Positions 23,848 to 36,520 of a DNA stretch of 64,000 bases are shown piece by piece. Position 1 is the first letter of the stretch. Every line of letters starts with the position of its first letter. This DNA comes from Pachypanchax playfairii (lineage: Eukaryota; Chordata; Actinopteri; Cyprinodontiformes; Aplocheilidae). The translations under genes were made by a program, and so were the position numbers. The notes below the pieces were generated by a model. It searched no databases. It was not told where the DNA came from and saw nothing but the letters and a program-made list of their open reading frames with translations. Location: NCBI GenBank assembly GCA_006937955.1, contig SSNP01000045.1, positions 252,833-316,832 on the forward strand. The letters run 5' to 3'.

Positions 23848-25650
23848 ACAAGAGGTGTGTTACACCCAGAACAGATCACCTGTTCATCACAGGGTCACAC
23901 AGAACAGCAAACATTCACACACCAATTTTAGAACTTTCAATTAATTTAACATTTGTGTACTGTAGCAGAAAACGTCACATACATGGGAAGAACATAAACG
24001 CCTCACTCAGAAAGGCCTCAGTCAGGTGGCTGCTCCATCATGCAGACATATCAATATGTTAAACTTTGCATTTATAAAATTCTCATTTCAGTGCCCATGA
24101 CAAGAAATATTGATTTCACACTGAAGCACTTCAGCATTCGGAGGCTTGTCCCAACTGCCATTTCTATTTTGTTTTGCTCTGTTCCCCTTCAGCTGATGTC
24201 TAATAGCACCCGTGTGGACAGTTGGCACAGCCAAATGTGCGTCCCTCTTTACTTTTATCATCAAACACCCACATTTTAATGAGATGCTTAAGAGGTTAAG
24301 CTTTTTAAGCATTCAAGGTTGCCTGTAACTACAATTTTACCAGCACTTCAGTTGCTGGATTTCAAGAGGTAGCTTAGAGCTGGAAGTACTGCTGTTTTAA
24401 CCAAGTTATTCAAATGTTTGGGCGAAAAAACTCAAATAATCAATTACATATTGGGGACAGTCATAAAACTCCCTTTTTTAATCCCAAAAATATTACCAGA
24501 ATTATAGAGGAACAATGCGTAAATGCCAATATTTAAGAGGGCCTGGCACGCTGCGCCACAAAAACACAACAAATAGTATCCCAAGGCAAAGCAGGAGGGA
24601 TGATAAATGAGGAGGAAATTTAAATGATGCCCTGCAGTGTGAATAACTCTCCTAAATCTTAGAGGCTTCAGCTCCCGCATCCATCGCTCCGTCTCCCCCG
24701 GTGCTCCAAACAAACCACAGCAGAGCTGATGAGATGTTCACAGGCCAAAAGGCTCATCTATTATACTGCAGCCAAACACAGCAGCTGGGAGTTTAACCCT
24801 GCTCCTCTTCACAGAACAGGCTTCCTGATAATCAGCAGAGTTTGTACAGATGAGCTTTAAGATGCAGTTTGTCGGGACTTGAGAATCGTTTATGTGATTT
24901 AAGTGTTTGAATGAAAGGGTTTTCTGGCAGTTCGCTAATAGCAGTCGACACCTAATTTGGTGCAGAACACAGGTGGAGAAAGACCAGAGAATTCAGATGA
25001 AGGCTGAGGCAATTATTTTCCAAAATCGAGTCTTCTTTCATCCTGGATTTGTTTCATGATTTATTTAAAGATCAACCAGATTGATTTGTCTCGTTAATTT
25101 GCTTTTATGATGCTAAATTTAGAGTATGTGTTCATTTTGTATTTAAAAAGTGCACGTGGTGAAAAACCTGCACAGATACAGGTGGATTTATTTGAAATGT
25201 TCCAGCTGAGAGTTGAAGATAATATTTACACAACACACTGTGTCATCAGCATTTCCTTAGAGAAAAAGCTTTCCCAAAAAAAGAAAAGAAAATCTATATA
25301 AAAATCTAAATCCATCAGATCCTTTGACACAGATTTCCTCTTGACTTCTATAAACTAAATATTTAATGTGTTTTATTGTACAGATAACCAAGTTAAGCTG
25401 AGGGGAAATACAGAGTTGCACGTATTGTGTCAAAACTTCCACAACTGATGTTCACACCTTGGGTGTGAATAATAACACCATCTCCACAGTCCCCAAGAAA
25501 ACTGCACAACTTTTTCACATTTTTGACAGCAGGAAATCAACCACCTGTCCTCATATAGACAGGAAATCTGGTTTATTTATTTCAGTCTTGTTTATTCTCC
25601 AGATGTTTCGACTGTGACCACATGGGTCAGGCTGACTTTCTGCCTCCATT

Positions 25651-25720
25651 GTGGAAAATTATGGACACAATAAGCTGGACAAAACAGTATTACATGCTTA
25701 TTGTATCCATAATTTCCCAC
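25651..25720. ncRNA. Candidate stem-loop, miRNA-precursor-like
   Basis: Left arm 25651-25674 and right arm 25697-25720 are 24-base inverted copies pairing at 22 of 24 positions (two A/C mismatches), with a 22-base loop. The arms start GTGGAAAATTATGGACAC and GTGGGAAATTATGGATAC. Size and loop fit an animal pre-miRNA, but I recognise no known mature miRNA, and a very small palindromic MITE would look the same. Either strand could be transcribed. Confidence 0.25.
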
Positions 25721-26680
25721 AAAATACACAAGCCTGTTTTTTTATGAATCACTTTATATTCAGCCTGAGTGCATAGAAACATTAACATCCTATATTAAAT
25801 ATTCTGCTCATCCGTTTAGAGCAGACTGACCCTTTAAGGTCTAATCTGAACCAGAGCGCCAGTATTTACAGACAAAAAAGTTAAAGTTTAGCATGTGAAA
25901 TGTTATCAGACAACTTTGTAAACATTTCAATCTTGATGCATCTGCTGATACATTTGCAGCAGGTGATCTTTACCAGGCACCGGAGCGAGGAAGCAGCAAC
26001 CGCGACAGAGTGACATTAATGTCTGTCCTTTTGTCTGCACACCTCCTTTCCCTCCTTGTTTTCTTGTCTATGCCTTCCTAATTTTCTCTGAGCGCTGCAA
26101 TTTATTGTGAAAATCACTTCTCTGTCTGAGTCGCACAGCTGAAAAAAGAAAAAAAAAAAAAATCTTTTCTGCAACAGGATTTTTCACACAAAAACCTCTG
26201 ATGGGCAGCAGCTAGCTTGAATGTAGATGAGGGATTTTCTTCTCATCAGCGTGTTTCACAGGGAAATGTTCAGCTTTTATTGCATAAACAGAAAAAAAAA
26301 AAACCTTTTCAGGTGTCATTTGTGAAAATGAAGCTTTATACTGAAAAGTGAAGTGCTGAAAAATGCTTTGCGATGTTCTGAAACATCATCTAATGTGTGA
26401 ACATGAACATCTCTGCAACTCTTTCATATGTTAACAAGGTTTGTGAATTTCTCACACGTGTATATTCATTATGACTGTAAGCGATCCGATTTTATGTTTA
26501 TCTCCTGCAGCTTCTGCACAACACTGAATGCCTGAATAACTGAAGTGGCCACATAACGCATTTCTCCCCGTGGCAAACAGACTAAATGTCAGGAAACATC
26601 TTCTTTTGTATTGATTCTTTCACCACAGGCAGCAGGAAGTTTGCATCTGCTGCGAGCCAACTGTCAGTACACTGCAACAA

Positions 26681-26699
26681 ACACACACACACACACACA
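26681..26699 (+). repeat. (AC)n microsatellite
   Basis: Nine AC units, seen directly. Confidence 0.9.
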
Positions 26700-27655
26700 A
26701 ATACCTGGAGGGAGGGCAATGTGTTGTTGCTGATCGATAAAGAAGGAAGAGAAGCTTCACAGAGGTCACCGGTGAGCCTGCGTGAATGCGAATGGATGTG
26801 TGTTTAACAGTCATACTGAAAGAGGTCAATAGCTACAGAAAGAGATAGCGGACATGTTGACAATTAAACCTCTGTACGCACAAACAGTTCAATCAGTAAA
26901 TAAAAAGAATCCATTAATCTTTTATCCTATTTCTAATCTTTTCTTTATCCTGTTCTCATTCTGTAAACATTCTTTTATTCCACACTTAATTTGGTTTTAA
27001 AGCCCATTTATTCCCATTTGGATGGATTTACATTACAATGGCAGATGGGGAACGAAATATAACCAGGGCTTCCTGTAATGAAACTCATAATTCAGACAGA
27101 ATTAAAAGGGACATGCCAGAATCTGGTCTTTTCATTCCCTTTAAAACACCTTCCAATTACTTTAACAGTATTAAAACATGCAAATGTCTTAATTGTAAAA
27201 CTCCCTCATGGTCATTTTTAAATCAAACTAAAAACAGCTATAGAAATATACGAAATCATGGCTGCAGAATTAATACACATATACCTTACAGCTACAAGCA
27301 AAAGGAAAATGTCGTACAAGTGCAGTTTGAGCTGCTACTAAATTAATCTCTAAGGTTTAATGTCTTTTTGACGTGCACCACTTTTTGCGTCAATTAACAG
27401 ACCTCTGAATGAAAATTCAATATTCCATGTCTTAAAAGTCACAAATACAGACTCAGCATTAGAAATTAAAACTGAAAACTTTCAATTTTTACAAGCATTC
27501 ATATTGTAAAGGCTCAGAAAAGAAATCAAAGCCAAACTGACCGAAAACAAAAGCTGTATTCCGATTAGTTTCTAACTTTTTCGCAGAAAATAAACAAACA
27601 AATGAATCCATGATTGATTAGAGCCACTTATAGCACTGGGGTAGTGCAGAAAAAC

Positions 27656-28561
27656 TAGAGATGTTCCGATACCAATTTTTCCTGTCTGATGTCGATTCCG
27701 CTACCTGGCGTTTAGGTATTCGCAGATACCGAGTACCGATTTGAGTATGAATCTCATTAGCATGTAGCATAGCACTCTGAGGTGTATAATGAATGTCCAC
27801 CCAGTGTGCTGTCAAACTCAATAAAAGACATAGATGAAATGTCTGAAGTCCAAATGTCTGTCGTAAAACTTCTTGCAGAGACCCCTTCTAGCATGTGTGA
27901 AATATGCAGTTTTACAGTTTCATATACTAGTTTGGGAAGCAGCGTTTCGGTGATGAGTTTCCATCCAGGTAGACATGGCCCCAAACATTCAACAAGGCAA
28001 AGAAAGACAAGATTTTCCACAACGGATAGGGACTGGTCATCCAGGACAATGAACTCTAAAACCTTGCCCGTTTTTGTGGTGGTTTCTTGCTTTCTTGGGC
28101 AAATTTCTTGCGGTTTTTAAATGTATTTACCAGTGTTTGTTGTTGCTGTAGTTCGCTGCGCTTCTTTTTTAAGGCAATAAATTCCTCACGCTCTTTTAAA
28201 TGCTCAAATGCTTTATAAGGTTGCTTGTGTTGGATGTGGCAGTATTTGTACCACTTCTAGAAACCTCTGTCCTGCATGTCAGGCATGTTGTCATTCTGCT
28301 AGTAGGACTTCCCAAAGAGAAGTAACGCCAAATTGCAGACATGATGCTAGTGCTAAGCGTTAGCAAAACAATGACTCATGTGCAGCTGTCTCTCTCTGCC
28401 GAGCAAGATTACATCACTTCCACTGTCAGTGTGTGGTTGGGCAGGCAGAAAAATATACGTTGTATCAGCTCATATTTAAACATAAGCACTCGGCTATCCA
28501 AATACCTACATTTTTGCCAGAATCGATGGGTATTACTGATGTCTACATCGGCCCAACCCTA
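27656..28561 (-). mobile_element. hAT transposon, internally reduced
   Basis: Ends are inverted: TAGAGATGTTCCGATACC on the left and TAGGGTTGGGCCGATGTAG when the right end is read inwards. The start TAGRG-TG--CCGAT fits hAT elements known from fish. The minus strand codes for recognisable pieces of a ZBED-type hAT transposase (listed separately). At 906 bp it is far shorter than an autonomous hAT, so the 3' two thirds of the transposase gene are missing. An 8-base target duplication is expected for hAT; flanks are A-rich on both sides and not clearly identical. Confidence 0.8.
27740..28260 (-). pseudogene. Broken BED-finger/hAT transposase (N-terminal part)
   Basis: Read on the minus strand, in order: NTATSNTSNLIKHL at about 28205-28250, which is the C-terminal end of a BED-type zinc finger; then EFIVLDDQSLSVVEN at about 28015-28060, the usual linker into the hAT core; then a segment with VKLHISHMLEG and SFTTDIWTSD at about 27850-27920. 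The Asp in TTDIWTS corresponds to the first catalytic Asp region of hAT transposases. SLTAHWVD and AMLHANEI follow in another frame at about 27750-27820. At least two frame changes and a stop after the BED finger make it non-functional. The RNase-H-like remainder and dimerisation domain are absent. Confidence 0.75.
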
Positions 28562-31500
28562 ATAAAAAAACTAAAAATCAGGCAAGAATTTCAGAAGCGT
28601 ACTATATTAAAACAGCATAAAAAAAAATACCGCAGTGTGGAAATCACAATCTGATAAAGGCCTGCTTCAGTTTCAGAACAAAAAAAATGACTTGAGCATA
28701 AATTAATAACTGTTGCAACAAATCTCTCGAAGTCATATTCAGAAAAAAATTCTATGCATTTAGGACCGGGAGGTGGAAGCAGGGTGAAACGGCTCATTTT
28801 CTATTGTTTACTTGTTATAGATGATTGCTAAACTAACAAAGGCTGTTTCATCATTCTTAGATTATTTTAGGACTAAAAAACACTAAGTTGCAAAACGTAC
28901 ACATTTCCCTTCAAACATGATAAACATCGTTCTGGCATCTAAAAACCAGATCCAAGTTTAAATGGTTACAGAGCTTTTCTTTACAGAAACCACGTCAGGC
29001 TAGTTTACATCACCTAATCTGGACCTAAATCAGGCCCAGCAGGTTGTATGAGCTCTAGTAATCATTATTATATGTTCCGTTTAAGCTCAAAATAAAATTA
29101 TTTATGCAGGTTTTGTTTTTTTAGTCAGCTGTAACATTCAGAAAAGTTACATGGTCTTTTTTCAGTTTTAATGTCCCAGTTTCTCCACAGTGACGCAGCA
29201 TAAAACAGGTCAGGAGCATTTAATCCAGTGAATACTGTCATATACTCTATACCTCCCACGAGAGGATCAGCACGTTGAACTGCTGCTTTACTGTAAAATA
29301 TGCATGTGACCATGAATGTGTTAGGCAGGAGTTGATTAGCACTCATGCATAATTCAGATGTAACAAACACACACACATTCACACGTTTGATAACCGGAGG
29401 TGAAAATAGATTAACAAAGACAGAAAGCTGAGAGACGAGAAAAAAAAAAAGTCATTGTACGCTCAGATGTTCGTAGCTCATATGAGCAGATTTATGACTG
29501 AAGTAAAAAGATGAATAGATCTGTAAATACTGAGAAACAAGAGCCTGAAACACAAACGTTAACTTCTTCATTAACCTCAAGATTTAAAATTCATAATCTG
29601 ATTAAATGCTTCTGACCTGCTTTATTGTTGTTTTCTACCGTTTTATTCAACAATAGACTAAAAACAAATGATTTTTGTATGTTAGAACTGCACTGAAGGG
29701 TTCAAATAAGAATTTGGACCAACAAAATTCAACCAGTTTACAACAAGGGCAAGTTCCATTAACTAATTAGGTGATTAATCTGGATTAAACAGCAACTGAA
29801 CTGTTGAAAGTTCACAGAGGGTCTAAATCAGCCCCATTGATCTAATCATTATCTACATTATACTGGTTTAAGCCACAAATACAATTTCTTTGGTAAAATG
29901 CATCGATTTAAGAACATTTTCGCAGGTTTTCTGATTAATTTCATCTAATCGTAAGGACTCTTTCAAGGTAACATGTTAAGCTCAGATAAAATGGGGCTTT
30001 TTCCTTATTTTACTCCAAATTTTAAATTTTGTAATATGACTCAAATCACCTTTGGGCTTTTTGTGGCGCTCCAAACCATCTACAGTTTCCATTATGTTGC
30101 ATCACCATTAAACTGCATTTTGTGAAAAAAGGAGTAAAAAAAAAAAAAAAAGGTAGAAAGAAATAAGAAATTAGAGGGAGGGGATGATGACAAAGGATGA
30201 GACTAGGCTCCGAAAAAGCACTGAAGCACTGCTCATTCCCACCGGGTACATTTGATTAGCAACATTGCAGTCCTTTGCAGAAGTTAGTGGAAATTAAACA
30301 TGCACAAAGATTAAAGGACTGCGAACTTCCCGTCGTTTTTCATTTCCTAATAAATCAGTGGGAATTGAAAAAAACAAACCCACACAATAAAGCGATGTGT
30401 AGCAAGATGTTCTTGCTTCCTCACATGAGTTCATGTTGCTGTTTGTGCTCAGCATGATGCAACTTCAGGGAGCTTCTGACAACAGCTCAGGCTTTCCACA
30501 AAGATGTGGAGTTGCCCTCGTGTGGGGAAAAAGTTGCCACCAAGGTGGATGGAAAAAACTTAAAGTTTTAGCCAAAAAAGACGGCAGGCGGCCTGCAGCA
30601 CATTCTAAATCTGATATTCTACACATCACTTACTGTATATTATAAAGTGTTAGCAAACATGTAGTGAATCAAAGAAAAAACATTTAAACATGACATTCTA
30701 GTTTCATATCACCCGAGTACAGACAGTTTTTCCCTTCGTGGTTTGCTGAAAGTTTTATTTACTGATAAACCATTCAGGAACATCCTGGTTCAAACATAAT
30801 GTTTAATATCACTGACCCACTGCCTAAAATAATGATAGATAAATAAGAAACTAGCCTGTCAGTGTGTGTGTTGACACACCAAGCGTGTAAACACACACTA
30901 ATAGGGAATTTCAGGGAAGACAATAAAAAGAAAAAGAGCAGAAATAGAATTTAAACAGGTTGTTGTTTGCACGAAGCCTCACCTCCTGACTGCTGGAGAA
31001 AAGCTGTGGGACTGCATCCACAAGGTTAAGTCGATCTGCTTTGGCTGCTGGTGCTTGAATTCTTACCGCAGTTAATGGGTTATTTTTTTGTGCCGCAGAG
31101 GTTTGCTTCCAATTTAGCAAGTCTTGCCCCAAATGATGCAAAAAGAAAACATTTATTACAAGAGGAACTCTTGCAATTACGAGCAGGAGAATAACTAAAC
31201 ATCTGACATAGGAAAAAACAAAAGGAGTGGGCGAGCAATAAGAGAGAAACTGGTATCAGGCATAAAATTAGCTTTCTAAGTGAACATTAAGAATAAAACA
31301 GGGAAAATAATTGGGGAAATGGCTGCAACAGTTAAGTGATATTGTTAGTTGAACTAAACTTATTTTAAAAAGCAAGAATACAGTTCAAAAGTGAGCTGTA
31401 AGTGACACCACTCAAACGAGAAAATCAGCTACAACACAGATACATTCTCATACCGTATGCAGACACAAATGAGCCAAATGACTTTGTTAAGGAACTTGTG

Positions 31501-32754
31501 ATCATAAAATGCAATTTTCATGCAGCACCCTGGATCTGCAGCTAAAGCACGGTGATTCTGAAGCAGGTTAAAGCATGATGACACAGAAAACACAGAAACA
31601 GCTGAAATTAACAGGAAAAACTGGGGCAGCTTCAACAAGATGCTAAAGAAGCAACTCAAATAGTTTATTTTAAAAAAAGAACTGTGTGCAAAAGTAGCTT
31701 GAAGCAACGAAATAATCACCTGATTTATGTCAGTAAGCAAAACTAAATTGATAGTAAAAAAAAAAAGGTGAAGTCTTCTTCAGTGAGAGACAGTTCAAAG
31801 ACGATGCTGTCATTAGAAGAATAAACAAAAGCATTCAAGCATCACTATTAATGCAGTAAAGGTCAGAATGAAGGTTGAATCTAAGGCAAATAAATGACAT
31901 CACCACAAAATATGATGAAATATATGATATAGGCTCACAGCCTGAAAGATGTGCTTGTAAACACATCAAACAGGTGATGAAAACATCGACGGAGAGTAAA
32001 GACAAAGAGGATGTGAGAGAAGAGACACAGCAAGATTAACTCGGAAAGTTTAATTGGAAAGGTGGTCTAAAATCTCCAGAGCCTCAACACACACTAATGA
32101 GCTGTTAGCTGATTAACACACCGTTCATGTGTGTGACGTAAAGTCACATGGGAGCACCGCAGGTCCTCCAGTAACTCAGACTACACCAAGACCAGGTTTT
32201 AACCTTCAAAAAGCACCAAACTGCATATCTCAGAGCTATATTATAAACTATTTCTAACCACATGATCCTGAACAGCTGATATAAAAAAAACCTTTTAATA
32301 TGTAGATTTGGGGGAACATGTGCTAAGAAAAGCTGTACATGTACGAAAACAACAAATCAGTAATTGCCTGCTATGTTTTACCAGACATTCTCTCATTGAT
32401 CCCATTCAGCCAAAGTCACATTAATAGTGAGTAAAACACAGAACATTGTGTCTTAATGAGCACAGTTTGCAGCCGTCAGGACTGAGTGTAAATATGTTAA
32501 AGAAATAAATGAAGGAAACACTAATTTACACCAAACAAGTAGGTAATTTACAGCTGCAAATTATCATCTTCCATCTGCTGCAGTTCATCCAGCAGGTTCA
32601 CGATGAACTCAATATAAAGAAGAAAACAGCTGCGACAGATGTAAACACGTCAGTGGAAATGTACAATGTACCTACATTAGACCCGATGTTTTGGACATAT
32701 TTTACAAATAAAATTAAGTCTGACCCATTTCACGTGGAATGGTGGGCTAGAGCT
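28562..32754. other. Gene-free stretch
   Basis: Nothing recognised as a gene. It holds A-tracts (about 29439-29450 and 30136-30151) and a short GT/AC-rich palindromic patch at about 30860-30900. A minus-strand frame at 30911-31141 contains a GTGAGG donor at about 30979, but the possible acceptor lacks a pyrimidine tract. Confidence 0.55.
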
Positions 32755-33337
32755 TTAAAGAGGCCATTTCATACACATTTCAGGACTTTGTGGTTATTTT
32801 TTAAGTATTTACCTGTAATATGAAACATTTTATATCTAAAAAACATCAGGAAACACTGATTAACAGACCTTTCAATCTGTCTGCATTAAAATTCAGGTGG
32901 TTCCATCAGACTTCGGGCAGCAGCTCGTTCATATTCATTATGTTAATTTGCTGGACTCAGATTGGCTAACAAACTAGCCTATGAGAGCACGTTATTATGT
33001 TTCCTGCCCCACTGCGCATGGTAACAGCGCACCGAGTCTCTTTCTGTTTAATACGTCTTATGCTAACAGCTTTTAGCTAGCAGCATGCTAGGCGTGGTTT
33101 CAACTGCGGGAGCTGATGAATACTAACGAACAAAGGAGTTGTGATGAAACAGCTACAGGCCGTTCGGACTCGGGAGAACTCGGTTTTTATCACCACCTGC
33201 GTAGTTTGAGAGATTAAAACTGAAAGAGAAGTAGTTGACCTGTTTTCACACCCACTATGAAGGTAAGAACACCTGTGGAGCTAAAATATTCAACAGAAAC
33301 CTCAGAAAAACCGGTTTTAATGGAAGGGCCTCTTTAA
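32755..33337 (+). mobile_element. TTAA-flanked TIR element with ATG and splice donor
   Basis: Bounded by TTAA. Ends read inwards are TTAAAGAGGCCATTTCATAC and TTAAAGAGGCCCTTCCATTA, identical at 16 of the first 18 bases. The interior has a promoter-like segment (33000-33200, with TGCGCATG and several GCTAGCA-type words), then ATGAAG at 33257-33262 running into GTAAGAAC, a consensus donor. Only two codons precede the donor. No acceptor or second exon is inside the element, so a transcript started here would have to splice to sequence outside it. Confidence 0.7.
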
Positions 33338-36319
33338 AATCTGACTACAGACGAGGGATCGTGTTTTCACTCAGAACAGGATTCAAACAGGTGCCAACAG
33401 TCATGTTGCTTTGAATGTCAGCATTAAAGTTTGAATACTGAACACCAACAAAAATTGATGCTCAACCCAGAAGCAAAACAAAATATGACAAAGTAAATTA
33501 CACAGTGACAGTTTTTTTTTTTTTTTTTAATAATCTGTGTTAAGTGGCTGTAACTGTAATTGTGATCTAATTGGAGCAGTAAGAATCTTTGTTATCAAGA
33601 TATTTTAAGAGGAGGAAGACCTGTCCTTCTCCCTTCTTTCATCTCTGGAGCCAATTTTACTGACAAAAAATGTTGCTCTGGAACAATAAAAAATCTGAAC
33701 GAGAGTTCTGCAGTACAAAAGCAGTTTAGCAGCTAAAGTACAAAGACAGCACCCAAGGTCTCGGTAATAAAAGCATTTTATCTGTCAGGGCAGCGTCGAA
33801 TACAATTACAGTCTTATATTATGGTGGGGAGGCTTGACAGTAAAGCTCAGGCCTCGTATTTTTTAGGCTGAGCACAGTGGCGATTTAGCCTTCATGCCTG
33901 TGGACCAGCACAGACCACACAGCCTGTTGGACTTCCTGTAACACGCCTGTTACTCACCTGTCTTCCAGAACAATCAACTGAATGTCACATCCCCTCTCTG
34001 AACCCTCAAGTTCGATCGTGTTTCTAAACGTGCATCTCCAAAAACAGTGTTTGTAAAACACTCAAAGACTCTGGTTGTGCTACAAGACGGGGTAAAGAAA
34101 CTCTGAACCCCACAACTCAGAAGATGTCCTCTAAAAATTCAGTTTGGATGAATTTACTCAAACTACAAACACTTGTTTCAGCCTGATGAGGCGTTTATTA
34201 AAACTGCTCTTTGCAACTGAAGCGAGCAGATACAGCTGAAACTTGGTAAACAGCTTATTCCTTAGCTGCCGTGGCTTGAACCACTTGAGCTCTCTTTGCT
34301 GTGAAGACGCAGCCAAGTGCAACACTTCAAACCACAGTGAGGCAAACGAAGGCATATTAAGCTACTGAAAGCTTCCATTATTAATCTGGTCTCTGTCACT
34401 GATTCAGCACAATTACTTTTTTAAAGAAAATACACCAAATAAATCTGCATCTAGAGAAAAAAATAAATAAATCACATAGCGACACCCGAAATGCATCCAA
34501 TAAGATTAATATCAGCCCTTTAAAACCTGGATAACAATCAGCTGACAAGTTCACAGTGAATTTATGTTATAAAGTCATCCACAAGTGGCTCGTGCTCAAT
34601 CTGATAATATGCACACTACTTCTAGCAGTCTGTAACAGGTGATTTAAAGTATCCTCATGTCTGATGATCCATCCATGCAGAAATAAACCTGATCTTAGTT
34701 CATAACATTAAACTTAGAGATGTTTCATTTAGTGACTGAAAGTCTTTTTGTTCAGATGAAACAAACAGAACAAGAGATTGAAAATGGAAATATGAATTTG
34801 TTTCCAGGTCATGGTGACTTCTGAGGTGCAAGATCTTCTGAAATGGCAAAGCACTGAAAATACAGTTCCTCTATACGATATGAGAATTCTTTTTTTTTTT
34901 TTTAAATCCTGCAGCCGACACGTCTCTCATCAAGTTTGTTATTTGCCTCTGTTTGTCTTCCTGATGCCGTTGGGTGCCAGTAAGTAATAACAGAAAGAAA
35001 AACACCTCACACATTATGGCAAAAATCACAAAACGCTCCAAAAATCAACAAAACAAAAGCTAAATTACAGACACAATTTTAGCATCAAACAAGAATGTTT
35101 CAAAAACTTTCACCCAACAGGATTCAGCTAGTAAATTGTGTTTCTCTTTTTTTTTTTTTGACTTAGTCTCCTTATCTTAATGGGCTTTTTAATTTGTGCT
35201 TAACTTAAGACAATTTTATGATGAATTCAAACAGTATTTAAATTTAATCACTGAGTTTTTAACTTCAAGATAAATTTACATACATTATTTGATTCTTTTA
35301 TTTCTTAAAGTTTTCCACAGTAACACTAAGAACAAGATGCACCTCAGACAATGGGTTATTATTTGTCTGTGATTATGACAAGCTTCAATTTGTACACTTC
35401 TTCTGTCGTCTGTCTTGGCTACATAAACACGTGCACACAGATGCACACATAAACACAGGATTAGAACAAAAGAAGAGTCCCGCGGCACAGATTTGCACAG
35501 CGAACATAATAGCTGATGACATGCGGCAGTTTGGAAGCTTTCAAGGCGACGCGGCTAATCTTCCTGCGCTGGAATAACATTATTCTCTCCACTTCCTCCT
35601 CCTCACTACCCGCCCACCGGGGATTCACAGGTTATTGTGTCCAAACGCACCCCAAGGTTAACACACACAATGAACAGGCAGCGGTGAGCTGGCAGCTGGC
35701 TGCTCGGGCTGCCCCGCTGACAGATTTCCATGAGGCAGGTGCTCATTCAGAATGAGGTTCAAACTGCATAAAGAGACATTTTAGATCTGAACACCTTTCT
35801 ACTCAACAACATAGTCTAGACTGGAAGGGAGATATAAAAAAAGGGGAGGGGGGTGAAAATATTGAGAGTTTTTGTGTTAATCCTGGTTTATGTTGTGTTA
35901 AACAAAGAAGTCTTTGATCACTGACCTCCAACTGATGCTTGTCCATCATAAACAACTATGAAATGGAACACCAAGGTTAAATCCAACAATAAACGTGAGG
36001 ATTAAATTCTAGTTAAAAGCTCTTTTGTTTTGAACCCAGACAGTGTCTGTTAGTCTAGTACAACTAACAGATCACATAATAAATGAAATATGAATAGAAA
36101 ACAACCAATGATTAGTCAACTGATCAGTTAAAGATACAACTAATAATTTTTTTTTCCACCAAAAAAATACCTTTTTTTCTAAGAGAGGTGACAAAATAAA
36201 TTAGCTGATTAAAATATGCTTAAAAAAACACAACATAAATTAATGTAAACCAAATATCTGATAAATCAGCAAGCGCGTTGAATCATTTGAAGCTGCTTTA
36301 ACTAAAACTTAATCACAGA
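33338..36319. other. Gene-free stretch apart from one weak exon candidate
   Basis: Contains long T tracts (about 33512-33528 and 34890-34903) and GC-richer patches at 33780-34040 and 35500-35760. The second of these has a PuPy-mixed, non-repetitive look and could be regulatory DNA. No transposon ends were found. Confidence 0.5.
33958..34035 (-). other. Candidate internal coding exon (low confidence)
   Basis: On the minus strand, CTGGAAGACAG followed by GTGAGTAAC is a consensus donor. The frame before it is open for about 33 codons and reads RNTIELEGSERGCDIQ, then LIVLED, a protein-like mix of charged and hydrophobic residues with little low complexity. Possible acceptors are a GGAG after a short T run (exon of 78 bases) or a TAG 12 bases further in; neither has a strong pyrimidine tract. 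The orientation agrees with the minus-strand first-exon candidate near 39 kb. I do not recognise the protein. Confidence 0.25.
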
Positions 36320-36520
36320 TCATCATAGAGCCAAAGACCAATTTACCATCACCAATTAAACTATCATGTGTTTTTTTTTGTGTGTGTGTGGGAGGAAACC
36401 AGAATCCCTGGAGAAAATCCATGTGACTCAAGGTAGAGAGGCCCAGCTTGTAGTAGAACCCAGGACCTTATTGCTGCAAAGCAACAATCCTAACCAAACA
36501 TGCCAGCGTGCAGCCCATAA
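36320..36520 (-). repeat. SINE/L2-type dispersed repeat, second copy
   Basis: Contains GGGAGGAAACCAGAATCCCT, GAACCCAGGACCTTATTGCT and CAACAATCCTAACCA. These match, in reverse, the same family as at 23-24 kb and 55.1 kb. The GAACCC word corresponds to the B box of a tRNA-like promoter in the consensus that I recall. Old copy, without clear ends. Confidence 0.6.

Larger units (their letters stand above)
23045..24031 (-). repeat. SINE/L2-type dispersed repeat, split by a later insertion
   Basis: Read on the minus strand, the parts 23848-24031 and 23045-23125 form one repeat. It runs from a 5' part containing AGGCCTTTCTGAGTGAGGCG, through a segment on AATTGGTGTGTGAATGTTTG, to an end near CACCAGCTCCCACAACCCTG. 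This is the same family as the copies at 36.4 kb (reverse) and 55.1-55.4 kb (forward). From memory it is an abundant fish repeat with a tRNA-like promoter and an L2-like tail. The TTAA element 23126-23847 sits inside it, dividing TTCA from ACAAGAGG at a single TTAA. Confidence 0.6.
24032..27655. other. Gene-free stretch
   Basis: No gene recognised. About 24530-24720 is GC-richer and might be regulatory. A 70-base hairpin (25651-25720) and an AC microsatellite (26.68 kb) are listed separately. A-tracts occur at about 26148-26162 and 26290-26303. Confidence 0.5.

Noticed and set aside
36030..36140. TAGTCAACTGATCAGTT words resembling the 9-kb repeat
   Set aside because: Too diverged and short to tie to a family.
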